Assembly: GCA_947449255.1 (NCBI GenBank)
Contig: CANFQX010000023.1
Coordinates: 1 to 38,214 of the forward strand
Length of the DNA stretch: 38,214 nt
DNA from: Pseudobdellovibrionaceae bacterium
GTDB taxonomy: Bacteria > Bdellovibrionota > Bdellovibrionia > Bdellovibrionales > Bdellovibrionaceae
Direction: 5' to 3'
A model generated the notes under the pieces. The model did no database searches. It had not been told where the DNA came from and worked only from the letters and a program-made list of their open reading frames with translations. Positions 1 through 9,000 of this stretch are shown here, one piece after another (the first letter of the stretch is position 1; every line of letters starts with the position of its first letter). Position numbers and translations under genes: made by a program.

Positions 1-704
1 AAAATATTTCCCATCACCGCACTGGATAGCCAACTTTCAAGAGCTGGCTGCGTGATATTGGTCGAAGTCTGAATGAACTGATCTTTGCTTTTTCCATCCA
101 ATGTTTCAGAGTTCACAGCAAAGGCCATAGCTCGCATATTAAAATCAGCTTTGATCAAAACAGAATTAACAGTCAGATTTATGCGAAATTTTCGAGCTCC
201 ACCGCTACCGGCAGTTGTTGGATTGAAAGAAGTTGATGAATTATTGATAGATCCATCAGAAAGCAAGCAGGTCAATCCGTTAATCACAGCTGAATTGTCC
301 ATCACTTGTTTTAAATCAAAACCTGGGTCTAGTCCTTGGGCTACGCCAGAACCAATCACAAGATTAATATACCCATTAGAGATATTCACACCCGAAAATT
401 GTTCTTCCCTTAAAACACAGTTGTTGGGAGATAAAATTTGAGCAGTGACAGAAATCCCTGAGCTTGTTGGAACTTCGCCCGATGGCAATTTAATGACCCC
501 TTGAAAATTCAATCCCTTGTGCGGCTTTGTCACCTGAGTCAATCCAGGAATCGCAAAACCCAATATTGAAAAAGTTAATATAATAAATTTAATTGAAATC
601 GAACTCACAGCAAAGCCATTGAAAAATGAACGCAAAAAACAAAGCACTGCCCCTTGCTCAATAGTTAATTTAATTTTTAAATAATAATATCTAAGGCATA
701 GCAT
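1..704 (-). CDS. N-terminal part of a large secreted/surface protein (truncated by window edge)
   Basis: The reading frame is open from base 704 to base 1 with no stop, so about 234 residues are visible and the gene continues outside the window. The ATG at 704 is preceded by GGAG ten bases upstream; a GTG at 608 is an alternative start that would put the hydrophobic segment (IKFIILTFSILGFAIPG) right at the N-terminus, as in a signal peptide. After it comes KGLNFQGVIKLPSGEVP, then a cysteine in SPNNCVLREE and a beta-rich stretch NGYINLVIGSG. This pattern resembles the start of the large Bdellovibrio surface proteins, some of which end in a tail-fibre type domain; that match is from memory. No catalytic motif is visible. 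The protein is probably exported; its role is unknown. Confidence 0.7.
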   Translation of the reverse strand, partial: MLCLRYYYLKIKLTIEQGAVLCFLRSFFNGFAVSSISIKFIILTFSILGFAIPGLTQVTKPHKGLNFQGVIKLPSGEVPTSSGISVTAQILSPNNCVLREEQFSGVNISNGYINLVIGSGVAQGLDPGFDLKQVMDNSAVINGLTCLLSDGSINNSSTSFNPTTAGSGGARKFRINLTVNSVLIKADFNMRAMAFAVNSETLDGKSKDQFIQTSTNITQPALESWLSSAVMGNI

Positions 705-962
705 TTGCACTTTACTCCCAAAAAAAGTACACTATCTTGCTGATCGGCTTTTTAGGGAATAACTAAAAAGAGCTTACGATTGTATCATTTTTAGACATCA
801 CTTAACTTCCCCTATAGGAAACCTTTCCAGGAAAAATATTTATCAATAAAGGGGTCTACTCACTTCTCTGTATTGACTGCGATCTGACAAATTAAAGACT
901 TTCAAAAAATTAACTTGAAGACTCTGCAAATAATCTCAAGATAGAACAATTCGGAGGATTTT
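705..962. other. Divergent intergenic region (258 bases), no gene seen
   Basis: This AT-rich gap separates two divergent genes and must hold both promoters. I see no convincing -35/-10 pair. A TTGACT at 873-878 has only a poor -10 17 bases on. The only strong signal is the ribosome-binding site GGAGG at 953-957, five bases before the ATG of the OmpA-type gene. No open frame with a ribosome-binding site was found. Confidence 0.5.
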
Positions 963-2294
963 ATGTCTTTATGGAAAGTAACTAGCCTCTTGTTTTGCCT
1001 TGCTATTGTTCCCATTTCATCTTCTCTAACTAGCTGTGCAAGTAAACCAGCTGAACTCAAATCCATTCCAATCGACGCAAATCCGATTGCTGAAATTGGC
1101 AAGACTCAACAAATGATCGAGGAAAGTCGAGCCAACCAACTGGACGTCCTGTCACCAAACAATTTCACACGAGCTCAAAATGCTCTAAAAAATGCCATGA
1201 CAAAGAATGATCGCACCGAATCGACGGAAAAGATTCTTGAGCAGGTCTCAATTGCTAGAGCCTGGCTTCATGAAGCTAAGGAAAAAGCACAGATCGCGAC
1301 CCTCCAAATCAAAGATATCGCAGATGCCAGGCGCGGCTCCCTCAATGCCAAAGCCAACGAGTTTTTTCCCAAAGACTGGAGTCATGCAGAAAGTGATTTA
1401 ACCAAGGCGACAAAGCAAATTGAAAAAGGAAAATTTAAATTGGCAGAAAAAAATGCTGATGAAATTCTGGCACAATTTAGAAAACTTGAGGTGGACTCAG
1501 TCATTCAAAGGCACCTGAGCAAGACCAAAGACAATATTTTATTTGCTGAAAAAGTGAATGCAAAAATTGCGGCACCCATCAGCTATAAGGATGCCCTGAG
1601 CAAGCTTGACGAGGCCATTGAAGTCATAAAAAAAGATCCCCGAAACCTGCGCGCCATCAAAACTGCAGCTCTCGAAGCTAGCGAATCTGCGCAAAACTTG
1701 GTAGATATCACCCAAAAAATTCGCCTCGGCAAGACAGAAGAGATTCTTCTTCAAGCTGAAAATCAAAGAAAGACAATATCAAACTTACGCAGAGAAAACA
1801 GGTCCGTGGAAGAACAATTGAGAGATTTAGAGCATCGGCAAATTGAACTTGAACGCACGCAAAACTTATTGGACCAAAGCTCGGCTATTCGAAAAGCTCT
1901 GGAACCAAATGAAGCTGAAGTTTTCGCTGAGAATGGTCGCATTGTGGTGCGCATGAAGGCCTTGCAATTTGCAGGGAACAAGGCCACGTTAAACAAAAAA
2001 AATGAAGCTTTGCTTAAAAAGCTCAACCAAGCCCTAATATCAACTGTGCCTTCAAAGGTCGTTATTCAGGCGCACACGGACTCTCTAGGCAACACCATTA
2101 GAAACAAAAAACTTTCCGTTCAAAGAGCCAGGTCGGTCCAAGATTTTTTGGTGGCTAACGGCGCTGTGAATTTAAAAAATGTAGAGTCTGTTGGACTTGG
2201 TGATGCCGATCCTATTAGTGACAATAAAACGCCCGCAGGAAGATCTCTAAATCGCCGCGTTGAAGTGATCATTGAGCCGACTTTCAAAAAGTAA
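963..2294 (+). CDS. OmpA-family lipoprotein with coiled-coil stalk
   Basis: 443 residues. The N-terminus is a lipoprotein signal peptide with lipobox LTSC and lipidated Cys25, so the protein is expected at the outer membrane facing the periplasm. Residues about 35-320 are charged, helical and heptad-like (a DUF4398-like region followed by a coiled coil rich in E, K, Q and R). Residues about 325-440 form an OmpA C-terminal peptidoglycan-binding domain: HTDSLGNTIRNKKLSVQRAR carries Asp373 and Arg388, which align with the diaminopimelate-binding Asp and Arg of E. coli OmpA, and the end has the usual NRRVEVII. The ribosome-binding site GGAGG is five bases before the ATG. The likely role is tethering the outer membrane to peptidoglycan. 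It probably forms an operon with the small gene 23 bases downstream. Confidence 0.9.
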   Translation: MSLWKVTSLLFCLAIVPISSSLTSCASKPAELKSIPIDANPIAEIGKTQQMIEESRANQLDVLSPNNFTRAQNALKNAMTKNDRTESTEKILEQVSIARAWLHEAKEKAQIATLQIKDIADARRGSLNAKANEFFPKDWSHAESDLTKATKQIEKGKFKLAEKNADEILAQFRKLEVDSVIQRHLSKTKDNILFAEKVNAKIAAPISYKDALSKLDEAIEVIKKDPRNLRAIKTAALEASESAQNLVDITQKIRLGKTEEILLQAENQRKTISNLRRENRSVEEQLRDLEHRQIELERTQNLLDQSSAIRKALEPNEAEVFAENGRIVVRMKALQFAGNKATLNKKNEALLKKLNQALISTVPSKVVIQAHTDSLGNTIRNKKLSVQRARSVQDFLVANGAVNLKNVESVGLGDADPISDNKTPAGRSLNRRVEVIIEPTFKK

Positions 2295-2317
2295 TGAAAT
2301 TTTCATCGAGGTAACAC

Positions 2318-2641
2318 ATGAAATACAAAGACCCCCGCGGCTGGCTAGAACTCAAAAAAGAAATTCTTTCTAGGTGGCATGAGATCACCGAAAACGATAT
2401 TCTTAAAGTGCGCAATGAGCGACAATCCATCATCGAACTGCTCGAAAAAAATGTGGGTCTTAAAATTGATGAAGCAGCTCGCTACTTTGAAGAGATGGCA
2501 TCTCGGTTTCACCTTTATGAAGAACCCAAGGATGAAAAACAACCTATGGATAAAGACAAAAAAGAATCTCCCCGAGAACTTACGCCTAAAATACCAGCTG
2601 ACAGAGACCTTAAGCCAAAAGATGATTTTCACAGCGCCTAG
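2318..2641 (+). CDS. CsbD-like small protein with charged C-terminal tail
   Basis: 107 residues. Residues about 8-65 follow the CsbD-family spacing: WLELKKEILSRWHEIT, then ENDILKVRNERQSIIELL, then a second helix beginning VGLKIDEAARYFEEM (family pattern: W..LK..V...W..LT.DDL..I.G.R..L...I....G.S..EA). CsbD proteins are small stress-associated proteins of unknown biochemistry. The last about 40 residues are Lys/Glu/Pro-rich and probably disordered. The gene sits 23 bases after the OmpA-type lipoprotein with a ribosome-binding site in CGAGGTAACAC, so the two are probably cotranscribed. Its stop is three bases from the stop of the convergent protease gene. The family call is by pattern only. Confidence 0.7.
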   Translation: MKYKDPRGWLELKKEILSRWHEITENDILKVRNERQSIIELLEKNVGLKIDEAARYFEEMASRFHLYEEPKDEKQPMDKDKKESPRELTPKIPADRDLKPKDDFHSA

Positions 2642-2644
2642 GAT

Positions 2645-4363
2645 TTACATCCCACCGACAAAATTGATGCTCCAGCTATTAAGAATTCCCGTCTGGCCAG
2701 CTTGGGCGTCAACAACTCGAAGGCTCCAAGTGCCCGCCGAAGTTTCGCCGTAAAAGGCATTGCTCAGAAACACCTCTCCTCCTGTAAAGTCTGCCTGATT
2801 AGTTAATGAGTTGACCGCATTGACCAAAATGCTTTTTGTTCCCGAAGGTGATGTCAGCTCAAGGGCCAATTCAGAAATTGCTGAATGAGTGACCTTTACT
2901 TTGATTCTGACCGCCTCCACCTTCACAATTTCGCTGGAAATTAAAAGATCGTGCTTTGCCCCTGTGGCTGAGTTGTCAGGAATAGCTAAATTGAGATCAC
3001 CGGTTCCAGAGCTAAACCAAAGGGTCTCATGGTAGGTGCCCAGATGAGGTTTGTAACTCCTCGCTAGAGCTACGGCCGCATCAACATCTATCACCCCAAA
3101 GCCATACCAGTTGTGAAATTTAAAGCCTGCACCATTTGTAATCCAACCCTGCTCCCAAACATATCCCGCGGGCATTTTTTTGGCCAGTGGATGCCCCATT
3201 GATTTTGTATTCGTTCCACTTCGGGCAGTTTTTGCGAGAATGAATTTAACATCTCGCCAGGTCAGTGCTGGATTTACTTCCAATAGCAATGCCACCGCTC
3301 CTGAAATTGTTGGGGCGGCCGACGAGGTTCCATTGAAAGTCACTGTATAATTGCAATGGGAGTTCTCAAATTTACCCAATTCAAATCTGACCGTGGACTT
3401 AGACGAACTGATGGATTCACCCAGCAAGCAACCCATGCGATCGGTGGTCACCATTGCGGGGCTGTCAGAGCCATGCTCGCCGCCAAAAGATGAGATCCAA
3501 AGATTTGAGCCAGGTGAAGAATAGCTCGCCGAAGCACCATCGGCATCAAGAGCGGCAACCAAGATGGTGTAGGGATTTGTATTGTCCCGATCAAAATTAG
3601 AACTACCTATGCAGGGAATGCTTGGATCACCACCATAGCAGGATACCATAAAGTCATTCCCACCAGATTTCACGTAGATTGGACCTTTGCCATTGCGCAT
3701 GGATAAGATCATGTCCTTCATTTTTGCTTCATATAATAAATGATCACCATTGGGATCATCATCAACGAGGTTTTGAGTTGTTCCCCAACTCATGTTTGAA
3801 ATATCAAAGTCACCACTCAATTGATCGATCACCATGGCATTGGTCTGCGTGGTAACAGACGCTGAAATTAAATTTGAACTGATCACAGAAGCTTTGGACG
3901 CCACTCCTCGAGAGCCCTTGCCATTGCCTGCAATTCCCGCCAGAATCCCAGCCACAGAAGTCCCATGGTTGTCGGTAGAATCTTGAGGAGCTGAGACCAT
4001 CGATGTGTAGGGAAAAGACTTATTATAGTCCTTCGATCCAGCCCCATAGGCAAAATTATCATGAAGATCTTCATGCTGATCTTCCAGCCCAGTGTCCGAG
4101 ATCATCACTTTGATGCCAGCCCCTGTGATTCCCTGGGCAAATGTTTTTAACAAATTCATGTCCATCCCTGCCGTACCTGGTTTTGCAGCATAGACAGCCT
4201 GGCCTGTGTTATGTAAATGCCAAGCCATCCCGACAAGTGGATCACCGCTAAAAACATCAACGGCCTCGAATCCACTCCCAGAACAATTCATAAAAAATAT
4301 CGACGGTATAACGCTCGCAAGTAAAATTAAAATAAAGGTTTTTGCTTTTTTAATTTGCAGCAT
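2645..4363 (-). CDS. Subtilisin-like (S8) serine protease lipoprotein with P/Homo B domain
   Basis: 572 residues. It has a lipoprotein signal peptide with lipobox FFMNC (Cys27). The catalytic domain starts almost at once with DPLVGMAWHLHNTGQ, the usual first strand of a mature S8 domain. The triad is Asp90 (SDTGLEDQHEDL), His133 (DNHGTSVAGI) and Ser347 (FNGTSSAAPTISGAVALL), with oxyanion Asn236 (SGGND). Residues about 450-572 form a proprotein-convertase P domain (ELALELTSPSGTKSIL, then GTWSLRVVDAQAGQTG, then LNSWSINF). There is no room for an inhibitory prodomain between the lipid anchor and the catalytic domain. The ATG lies inside the end of the upstream gene (14-base overlap), which encodes a prodomain-like protein. 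It is presumably an envelope-anchored or surface protease; its substrate is unknown. Confidence 0.92.
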   Translation of the reverse strand: MLQIKKAKTFILILLASVIPSIFFMNCSGSGFEAVDVFSGDPLVGMAWHLHNTGQAVYAAKPGTAGMDMNLLKTFAQGITGAGIKVMISDTGLEDQHEDLHDNFAYGAGSKDYNKSFPYTSMVSAPQDSTDNHGTSVAGILAGIAGNGKGSRGVASKASVISSNLISASVTTQTNAMVIDQLSGDFDISNMSWGTTQNLVDDDPNGDHLLYEAKMKDMILSMRNGKGPIYVKSGGNDFMVSCYGGDPSIPCIGSSNFDRDNTNPYTILVAALDADGASASYSSPGSNLWISSFGGEHGSDSPAMVTTDRMGCLLGESISSSKSTVRFELGKFENSHCNYTVTFNGTSSAAPTISGAVALLLEVNPALTWRDVKFILAKTARSGTNTKSMGHPLAKKMPAGYVWEQGWITNGAGFKFHNWYGFGVIDVDAAVALARSYKPHLGTYHETLWFSSGTGDLNLAIPDNSATGAKHDLLISSEIVKVEAVRIKVKVTHSAISELALELTSPSGTKSILVNAVNSLTNQADFTGGEVFLSNAFYGETSAGTWSLRVVDAQAGQTGILNSWSINFVGGM

Positions 4364-5135
4364 GGACCTGACTCACGACCTCTAAGGCAACTTGCTCAAT
4401 CCTTGGATCATTTCTGAGCTGTCCCATCTTTGAAACCAAATCAAAGGGTTGATTTTTGACTTCGACATAATAAGTGTTGATACTAGAAATTTCAGCTTTC
4501 AGATTGAGGTCGTTTTCAGCCAGCACATTTTCAAGATCTTGCTGATGATGCAAGTGAATCGTAAAAACTCCAAAGACCAATCCCATGCGATTTCTTTTTT
4601 TATTATAAACTGGCATCGGAAAAGCTGAAGCAAATTGATGTTCATTGTTTATATATTCTGAATCCTGAATAAATATTTTATTTCCAAAAGACCCCAATTG
4701 CCGACGAGGGTCTTGTTGCTCTTCATTCAGGTCGTGAGATCCCAAGACTCGAACACCCTTCCAAATTTGCCAATCCCCATTTTCCCACAATTCGGAGGGC
4801 TGCAATTCACTTTCACTTTTGGGCAAAAGAGCTGACCTGGCATTTTGTGGCCGCCTCAGGTCTGTGGCGATATTCATTTTTTTAGAATTGTCCTGAAAGA
4901 AAAGATTTTGGCTGGATTTTAGATTCTCTGCTGGACCCAAGGATTTGGCCTGATTCAATGGTCTATTATCGTTAGGTGGCACTTTTGAAATAGAACTTGT
5001 ATCAAATTGAGACTGCTTTTGTTTTAATCCACGGGCATCAGAACTCTGAACTTTCACAACCTGCTGTTCTTGGCTGTAGAAGAATACTGCGACGGTAACA
5101 GCCAAGCTGAGAAGCAACACCCACCGATAATTCAT
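4350..5135 (-). CDS. Membrane-anchored protein with S8-prodomain-like C-terminus
   Basis: 261 residues. Residues about 4-20 (RWVLLLSLAVTVAVFFY) are a membrane anchor or uncleaved signal. A long polar, probably disordered region follows to about residue 110. The C-terminal about 80 residues look like a subtilase inhibitory prodomain: MGLVFGVFTIHLHH, then a helix DLENVLAENDLNLKAEI, a strand TYYVEVKNQPFD, a second helix LVSKMGQLRNDPRIEQVALE, then the end VVSQVHAAN. This is the two-helix, four-strand order of I9-type propeptides, where the end normally runs straight into the NDP...WHL start of the protease. Here the next gene begins in an overlapping frame with its own lipoprotein signal. The most likely role is folding chaperone and inhibitor in trans for that protease. 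The prodomain assignment is an inference from pattern and context. Confidence 0.75.
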   Translation of the reverse strand: MNYRWVLLLSLAVTVAVFFYSQEQQVVKVQSSDARGLKQKQSQFDTSSISKVPPNDNRPLNQAKSLGPAENLKSSQNLFFQDNSKKMNIATDLRRPQNARSALLPKSESELQPSELWENGDWQIWKGVRVLGSHDLNEEQQDPRRQLGSFGNKIFIQDSEYINNEHQFASAFPMPVYNKKRNRMGLVFGVFTIHLHHQQDLENVLAENDLNLKAEISSINTYYVEVKNQPFDLVSKMGQLRNDPRIEQVALEVVSQVHAAN

Positions 5136-5398
5136 ATCTTTATATTATCCCCATAGAGTCCTATTCGGAATAATATTTTAAAGCGGGAATAAATTTAATA
5201 GCACCTTTCCGCCCCCCGTCAATCCCAACGCCTGTCTAACAATTTTTGGCTTTCTCAAGATGAGACACCTAAACTCGCGTCCAAATCGATTTAAATCGAT
5301 TTTCGCTGGCATTAAGACCTGCCCGAGTTGGTATGCCTCTTGAATAAAGGTAAATGTGTAGGCTTAGGATACAAAAAATTTTTACAAGAGGGTTTTAT
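5136..5398. other. Divergent intergenic region (263 bases) with a long palindrome
   Basis: This gap lies between the divergent prodomain-like gene and the cysteine-repeat lipoprotein gene. No open frame with a ribosome-binding site was seen. Its notable content is the 20-base palindrome listed separately at 5283-5302. A weak promoter candidate for the plus-strand gene is TTGAAT at 5340-5345 with TAGGAT at 5365-5370, but the 19-base spacing makes it doubtful. Confidence 0.5.
5283..5302. promoter_or_regulatory. Perfect 20-base palindrome, candidate operator
   Basis: AAATCGATTTAAATCGATTT is its own reverse complement over all 20 bases. It is also two direct copies of AAATCGATTT, so each half-site holds ATCGAT. 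It lies 97 bases before the start codon of the cysteine-repeat lipoprotein gene and 148 bases before the divergent prodomain-like gene. The shape fits a binding site for a dimeric or tetrameric repressor. No cognate regulator is identifiable in the window. Confidence 0.45.
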
Positions 5399-5893
5399 AT
5401 GAAAACGAAACTGATGAAATTTAAAAAAATCGCCCAGGTTATAGCCCTGGCTTCATTAACCTTAGTTATGGCAAATTGCTCTAACAATGGGAGCAATGGC
5501 AACAATAATATGGGAACTCAATATGTTTACTCGAACGGAGTCTGTATTGATCCACGAACAAACACTCAAGTGCAACCTACACTTTGCTCGACTTCAACAC
5601 GGTATCAATTCATGAATGGTCAATGTTATGACTCCATCTCAAGGACCTACACAGTCATCACACTTTGCCAAAATCAATCGCCTTATGGAGCGACAGGAAA
5701 TGGTTACTCTACTTGCAACGGAACATATTACTACAACCAAGGCAATGGAGTGCAGACAATCCTGTGCAGCCCTACTAGCACAACCACCTATTCAGCCTCT
5801 TATCAAACGGGCGCGAATATGGTTTATAACTGTCGCGGTTTATACCTCTATCAGTATATTGCACAGCAATACCAACAGGTCCTTTGTCAATAA
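5399..5893 (+). CDS. Small secreted lipoprotein with four cysteine-pair repeats
   Basis: 164 residues from the ATG at 5399, chosen because AGAGGG lies just upstream and because the lipoprotein signal then starts properly (MKTKLMKFKKIAQVIALASL, lipobox VMANC). After the lipidated cysteine comes an Asn/Gly/Ser-rich linker and four degenerate repeats, each with one cysteine pair. The pairs are GVC to TLC, GQC to TLC, STC to ILC and YNC to VLC, with 13, 13, 16 and 17 residues between the cysteines. The body is rich in Tyr, Gln, Asn and Thr and has almost no charge. Probably each repeat is a small disulfide-closed loop on the outer surface. No family is recognised. The gene ends in a terminator. 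Confidence 0.82.
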   Translation: MKTKLMKFKKIAQVIALASLTLVMANCSNNGSNGNNNMGTQYVYSNGVCIDPRTNTQVQPTLCSTSTRYQFMNGQCYDSISRTYTVITLCQNQSPYGATGNGYSTCNGTYYYNQGNGVQTILCSPTSTTTYSASYQTGANMVYNCRGLYLYQYIAQQYQQVLCQ

Positions 5894-5966
5894 TTGAAAA
5901 ACGACTAAGGTCCACTGAATTGATTCACCCGTAAAATGTCCTTTGAATTCTGTTCTATAAAACCAT

Positions 5967-6009
5967 CCAACTTCCCCCCTGCTGGGAAGTTGGCCTCTCT
6001 GGTTTTTTT
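5967..6009 (+). terminator. Rho-independent-type terminator after the cysteine-repeat gene
   Basis: A perfect 10-base-pair stem, CCAACTTCCC (5967-5976) with GGGAAGTTGG (5984-5993), encloses a seven-base loop. Seven Ts follow at 6003-6009. An outer helix AAACCA/TGGTTT (from about 5960 and 6000) brings the T tract next to the stem. It lies 74 bases after the lipoprotein stop codon and 90 bases before the next gene, so the sulfoxide synthase gene should have its own promoter in 6010-6090. A short inverted repeat, TTCCTA-GAA-TAGGAA (6021-6035), lies in that interval. Confidence 0.75.
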
Positions 6010-6098
6010 CGGTAGTCACTTTCCTAGAATAGGAATATGCTATGACTTCAGCCTGAATAATTCGCCCTTGAGAGGGAATTTCGCAGATGGAGTGATGA

Positions 6099-9000
6099 AT
6101 GACTTACACTGTTTCAACACAAAGAAATCCAAATCTTTCCATTCCTCAACTAGACAAAAGCCTAAAAAATGAAATTCAAGAAGCTTTTGGCCAAAAATGG
6201 TGGACGGGCTTGGCTCCGGATTTTTGCCCAGGTTTTCATTATGAAAAAAAATATTTGCAGGCTTTGCCTTTAATCAATTTAAAAATCTGCAGTCGGCAGG
6301 ATGTCCTGGATTATTTCAATAACACCTGGACTTTGACAGAGCTTTTATTTGCTTCATTAAAAAACGAAACGGCCTTTACTCGCCCCCCCTACCATGAGCT
6401 TCGGCATCCACTGATTTTTTATTACGGACACCCCGCAGTTTTGTATTATAATAAAATGCGCATGGCCGGATTATTCAATGAGCCCGTGGATCTTTACTTA
6501 GAGAAAATTCTTGAAACAGGCGTTGATGAGATGAGCTGGGACGACATGTCCAAGAATGAAATGAAATGGCCCACCGTCAAGGCTGTACACGAATACCGGC
6601 AAAAAATTTACAATCACGTTGTGAATATTATAAAAACTCATCCGGGCCTAGCAGACCATCGCAGCGAGGAGATCCATCCGAACTCTGCCCTGTGGTCTTT
6701 ATTTATGGGTTTTGAGCATGAAAAAATACACTTTGAAACTTCCAGTGTATTGATGCGAGAACTTCCCCTTGAGTTGATAGAGACGCCCAGATATTGGGCC
6801 CCTCTTCATCCCTCTGCTTTATTCGAAAAAAATGCAAAAGGTGAGACAAAATCCAAAAAAAACAACCCCCTTGCTGATTCACTTTCTCTGCAGCTATGGC
6901 AAAATATCTCTGGTGGAACTGTGCATGCTGGCAAGCCCATCCATGCGCCTTCTTTTGGTTGGGACAATGAATACGGAACGAGGACTCAGCAGATCAAGGA
7001 CTTTCAAGTTAGAAAGTCCTTAGTCACAAATGCTGAATACTATGAATTTGTTGCAAGTCTTGATTACACGAACGATGCCTATTGGAGCCAAGAGGGCCAG
7101 CTATGGCGCAAGTTTAGAAACACTAAACGACCTACCTTTTGGGTTGCCCACGGGCCTGAAGGCCTCCATGAATATAAACTCCGCACGCTTTTTGATGTGA
7201 TTGAAATGCCCTGGAGTTGGCCCGCTGAAGTGAACTATCACGAAGCCAAAGCCTTCACTTTATGGCGCAATAAAAAAGATCAAAGTCCTCTAACATATCG
7301 GTTGATTACAGAGCTTGAGCACCTTCGACTCCGAGATCTAAACGATAAAGACCCTGTTCTGCAAAAAAATCATTACAGGTCATCGGGTGCTTCGGCGGAT
7401 CCTTCCACCATCGATTGCCATTTGGATGTGAATCTCAATTTACAGTATTCCTCTGCCAGTCCTGTTGATTTTTATTCTGAAAATAAATGTGGCGTTCACG
7501 ATATCTTTGGCAACGTCTGGCAATGGACTGAGGATCAGTTCAATCCCTTTGAAGGTTTTAAAGCGCATCCCTTGTATGACGATTTTTCAACGCCTTGTTT
7601 TGATGGAAAACATCAAATGATCCTAGGAGGCAGTTTTATCAGCTGCGGCCATGAAGCCAGCAAATGGGCGCGTTTTCACTTTAGACCTCATTTCTTTCAG
7701 CATGTGGGATTTCGAATTGCAGCAACCCTTGATGGCAGTGATGACAACCAATCTATCAAATTAAAAAAATCAACTGAGTACATTCATCCACAAAGAAAAA
7801 ATGTTCGAGCTCAAATGCAACAAGCCTTGTGGTGGAAAAACATACAACAGCCTTTAGATTTGACAGAACCTGAACTGACAGAACTTTGGAATCAGACTGT
7901 CTCTGCGATTTTGGAAGTCGAAAAAAATCGCGACCACTCATCACCTATGGGCTCAGCTCTTGATCCCGCAACCAATGATGTTGCCCAGAATTTCAGGGTC
8001 CCCTATCAAAGTGTCACAGCGTTTCCTGAAAGGTCAGAGGACTATCAAAAACTATTGAAATTGATTATTCATGACTTAGCGCCGACGGGACAACAGCCCG
8101 GACATCCTGGCTATATGGCCTATATGGCGGGGGCAGGAAATGCCATCAGCAATATGGCCCAAGCCCTGGCACAGACAATGAATCAATTCACAGGACATTT
8201 CAGTATGTCCCCGGGGCTTGTCAGTCTTGAAAATGAGGCTCTGCAGTGGATCATCAATATGTTGGGCTTCCCCACTGAAAGTGGAGGTGTTTTTACAACA
8301 GGAGCAAGTTTCGCCACCCTTTCAGCTCTCAGTATTGCAAGAAAAACAAAAATGAAGGGCTATGACCTCAGCCAAGTTCGATTTTATGCTTCTCTGCAGT
8401 CCCACCATTGCATCGGTAAAGCTTTGGCTTTTTTGGGCTTTCCCAAAGAGGCTTTAAAATTGATTGACGTGAATGAAAAATTTCAAATGAAACTAGATGA
8501 TTTGCGCCAGGCGATCAAGACGGATCAAGACCTTGGCCTTCAACCCCTTTGCCTGATTGGGACAGCCGGCACCACAACCTCTGGGGCTATCGATGATCTT
8601 GCAGAAATTGGAAAGATTGCTCACGCAAATAATATTTGGTTTCACATCGATGCAGCCTATGGTGGTTTTTTTCTACTCACTGGCAAAGGAAAAGAAAAAC
8701 TTCACGGAATTGAAAATGCCAATTCTATTGCCATGGATCCACACAAATCTCTTTCTTTACCTTATGGCACCGGCTGCTTGATTGTCCGTGATCGCCAATT
8801 GATGACTTATAAATATGGGGGATCGAGTTCCTATATGCCTCCTTCGGCAGAGACTGCGTTGGCGATGTCATCAAGCTCCCGAACTGATTTGGATTTTGCA
8901 GATATTTCGGCGGAACTCTCGCGAGATTTCCGCGGCCTGCGTTTTTGGCTGCCCCTCAAAATGTGGGGAGTTGCACCTTTTCAACTGAACTTAGAAGAGA

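Noticed and set aside
85-441. Plus-strand frame of 118 codons at the left edge
   Set aside because: It is antisense to the minus-strand secreted protein frame, which has a plausible ribosome-binding site, a signal-like segment and protein-like composition; the plus frame has none of these.
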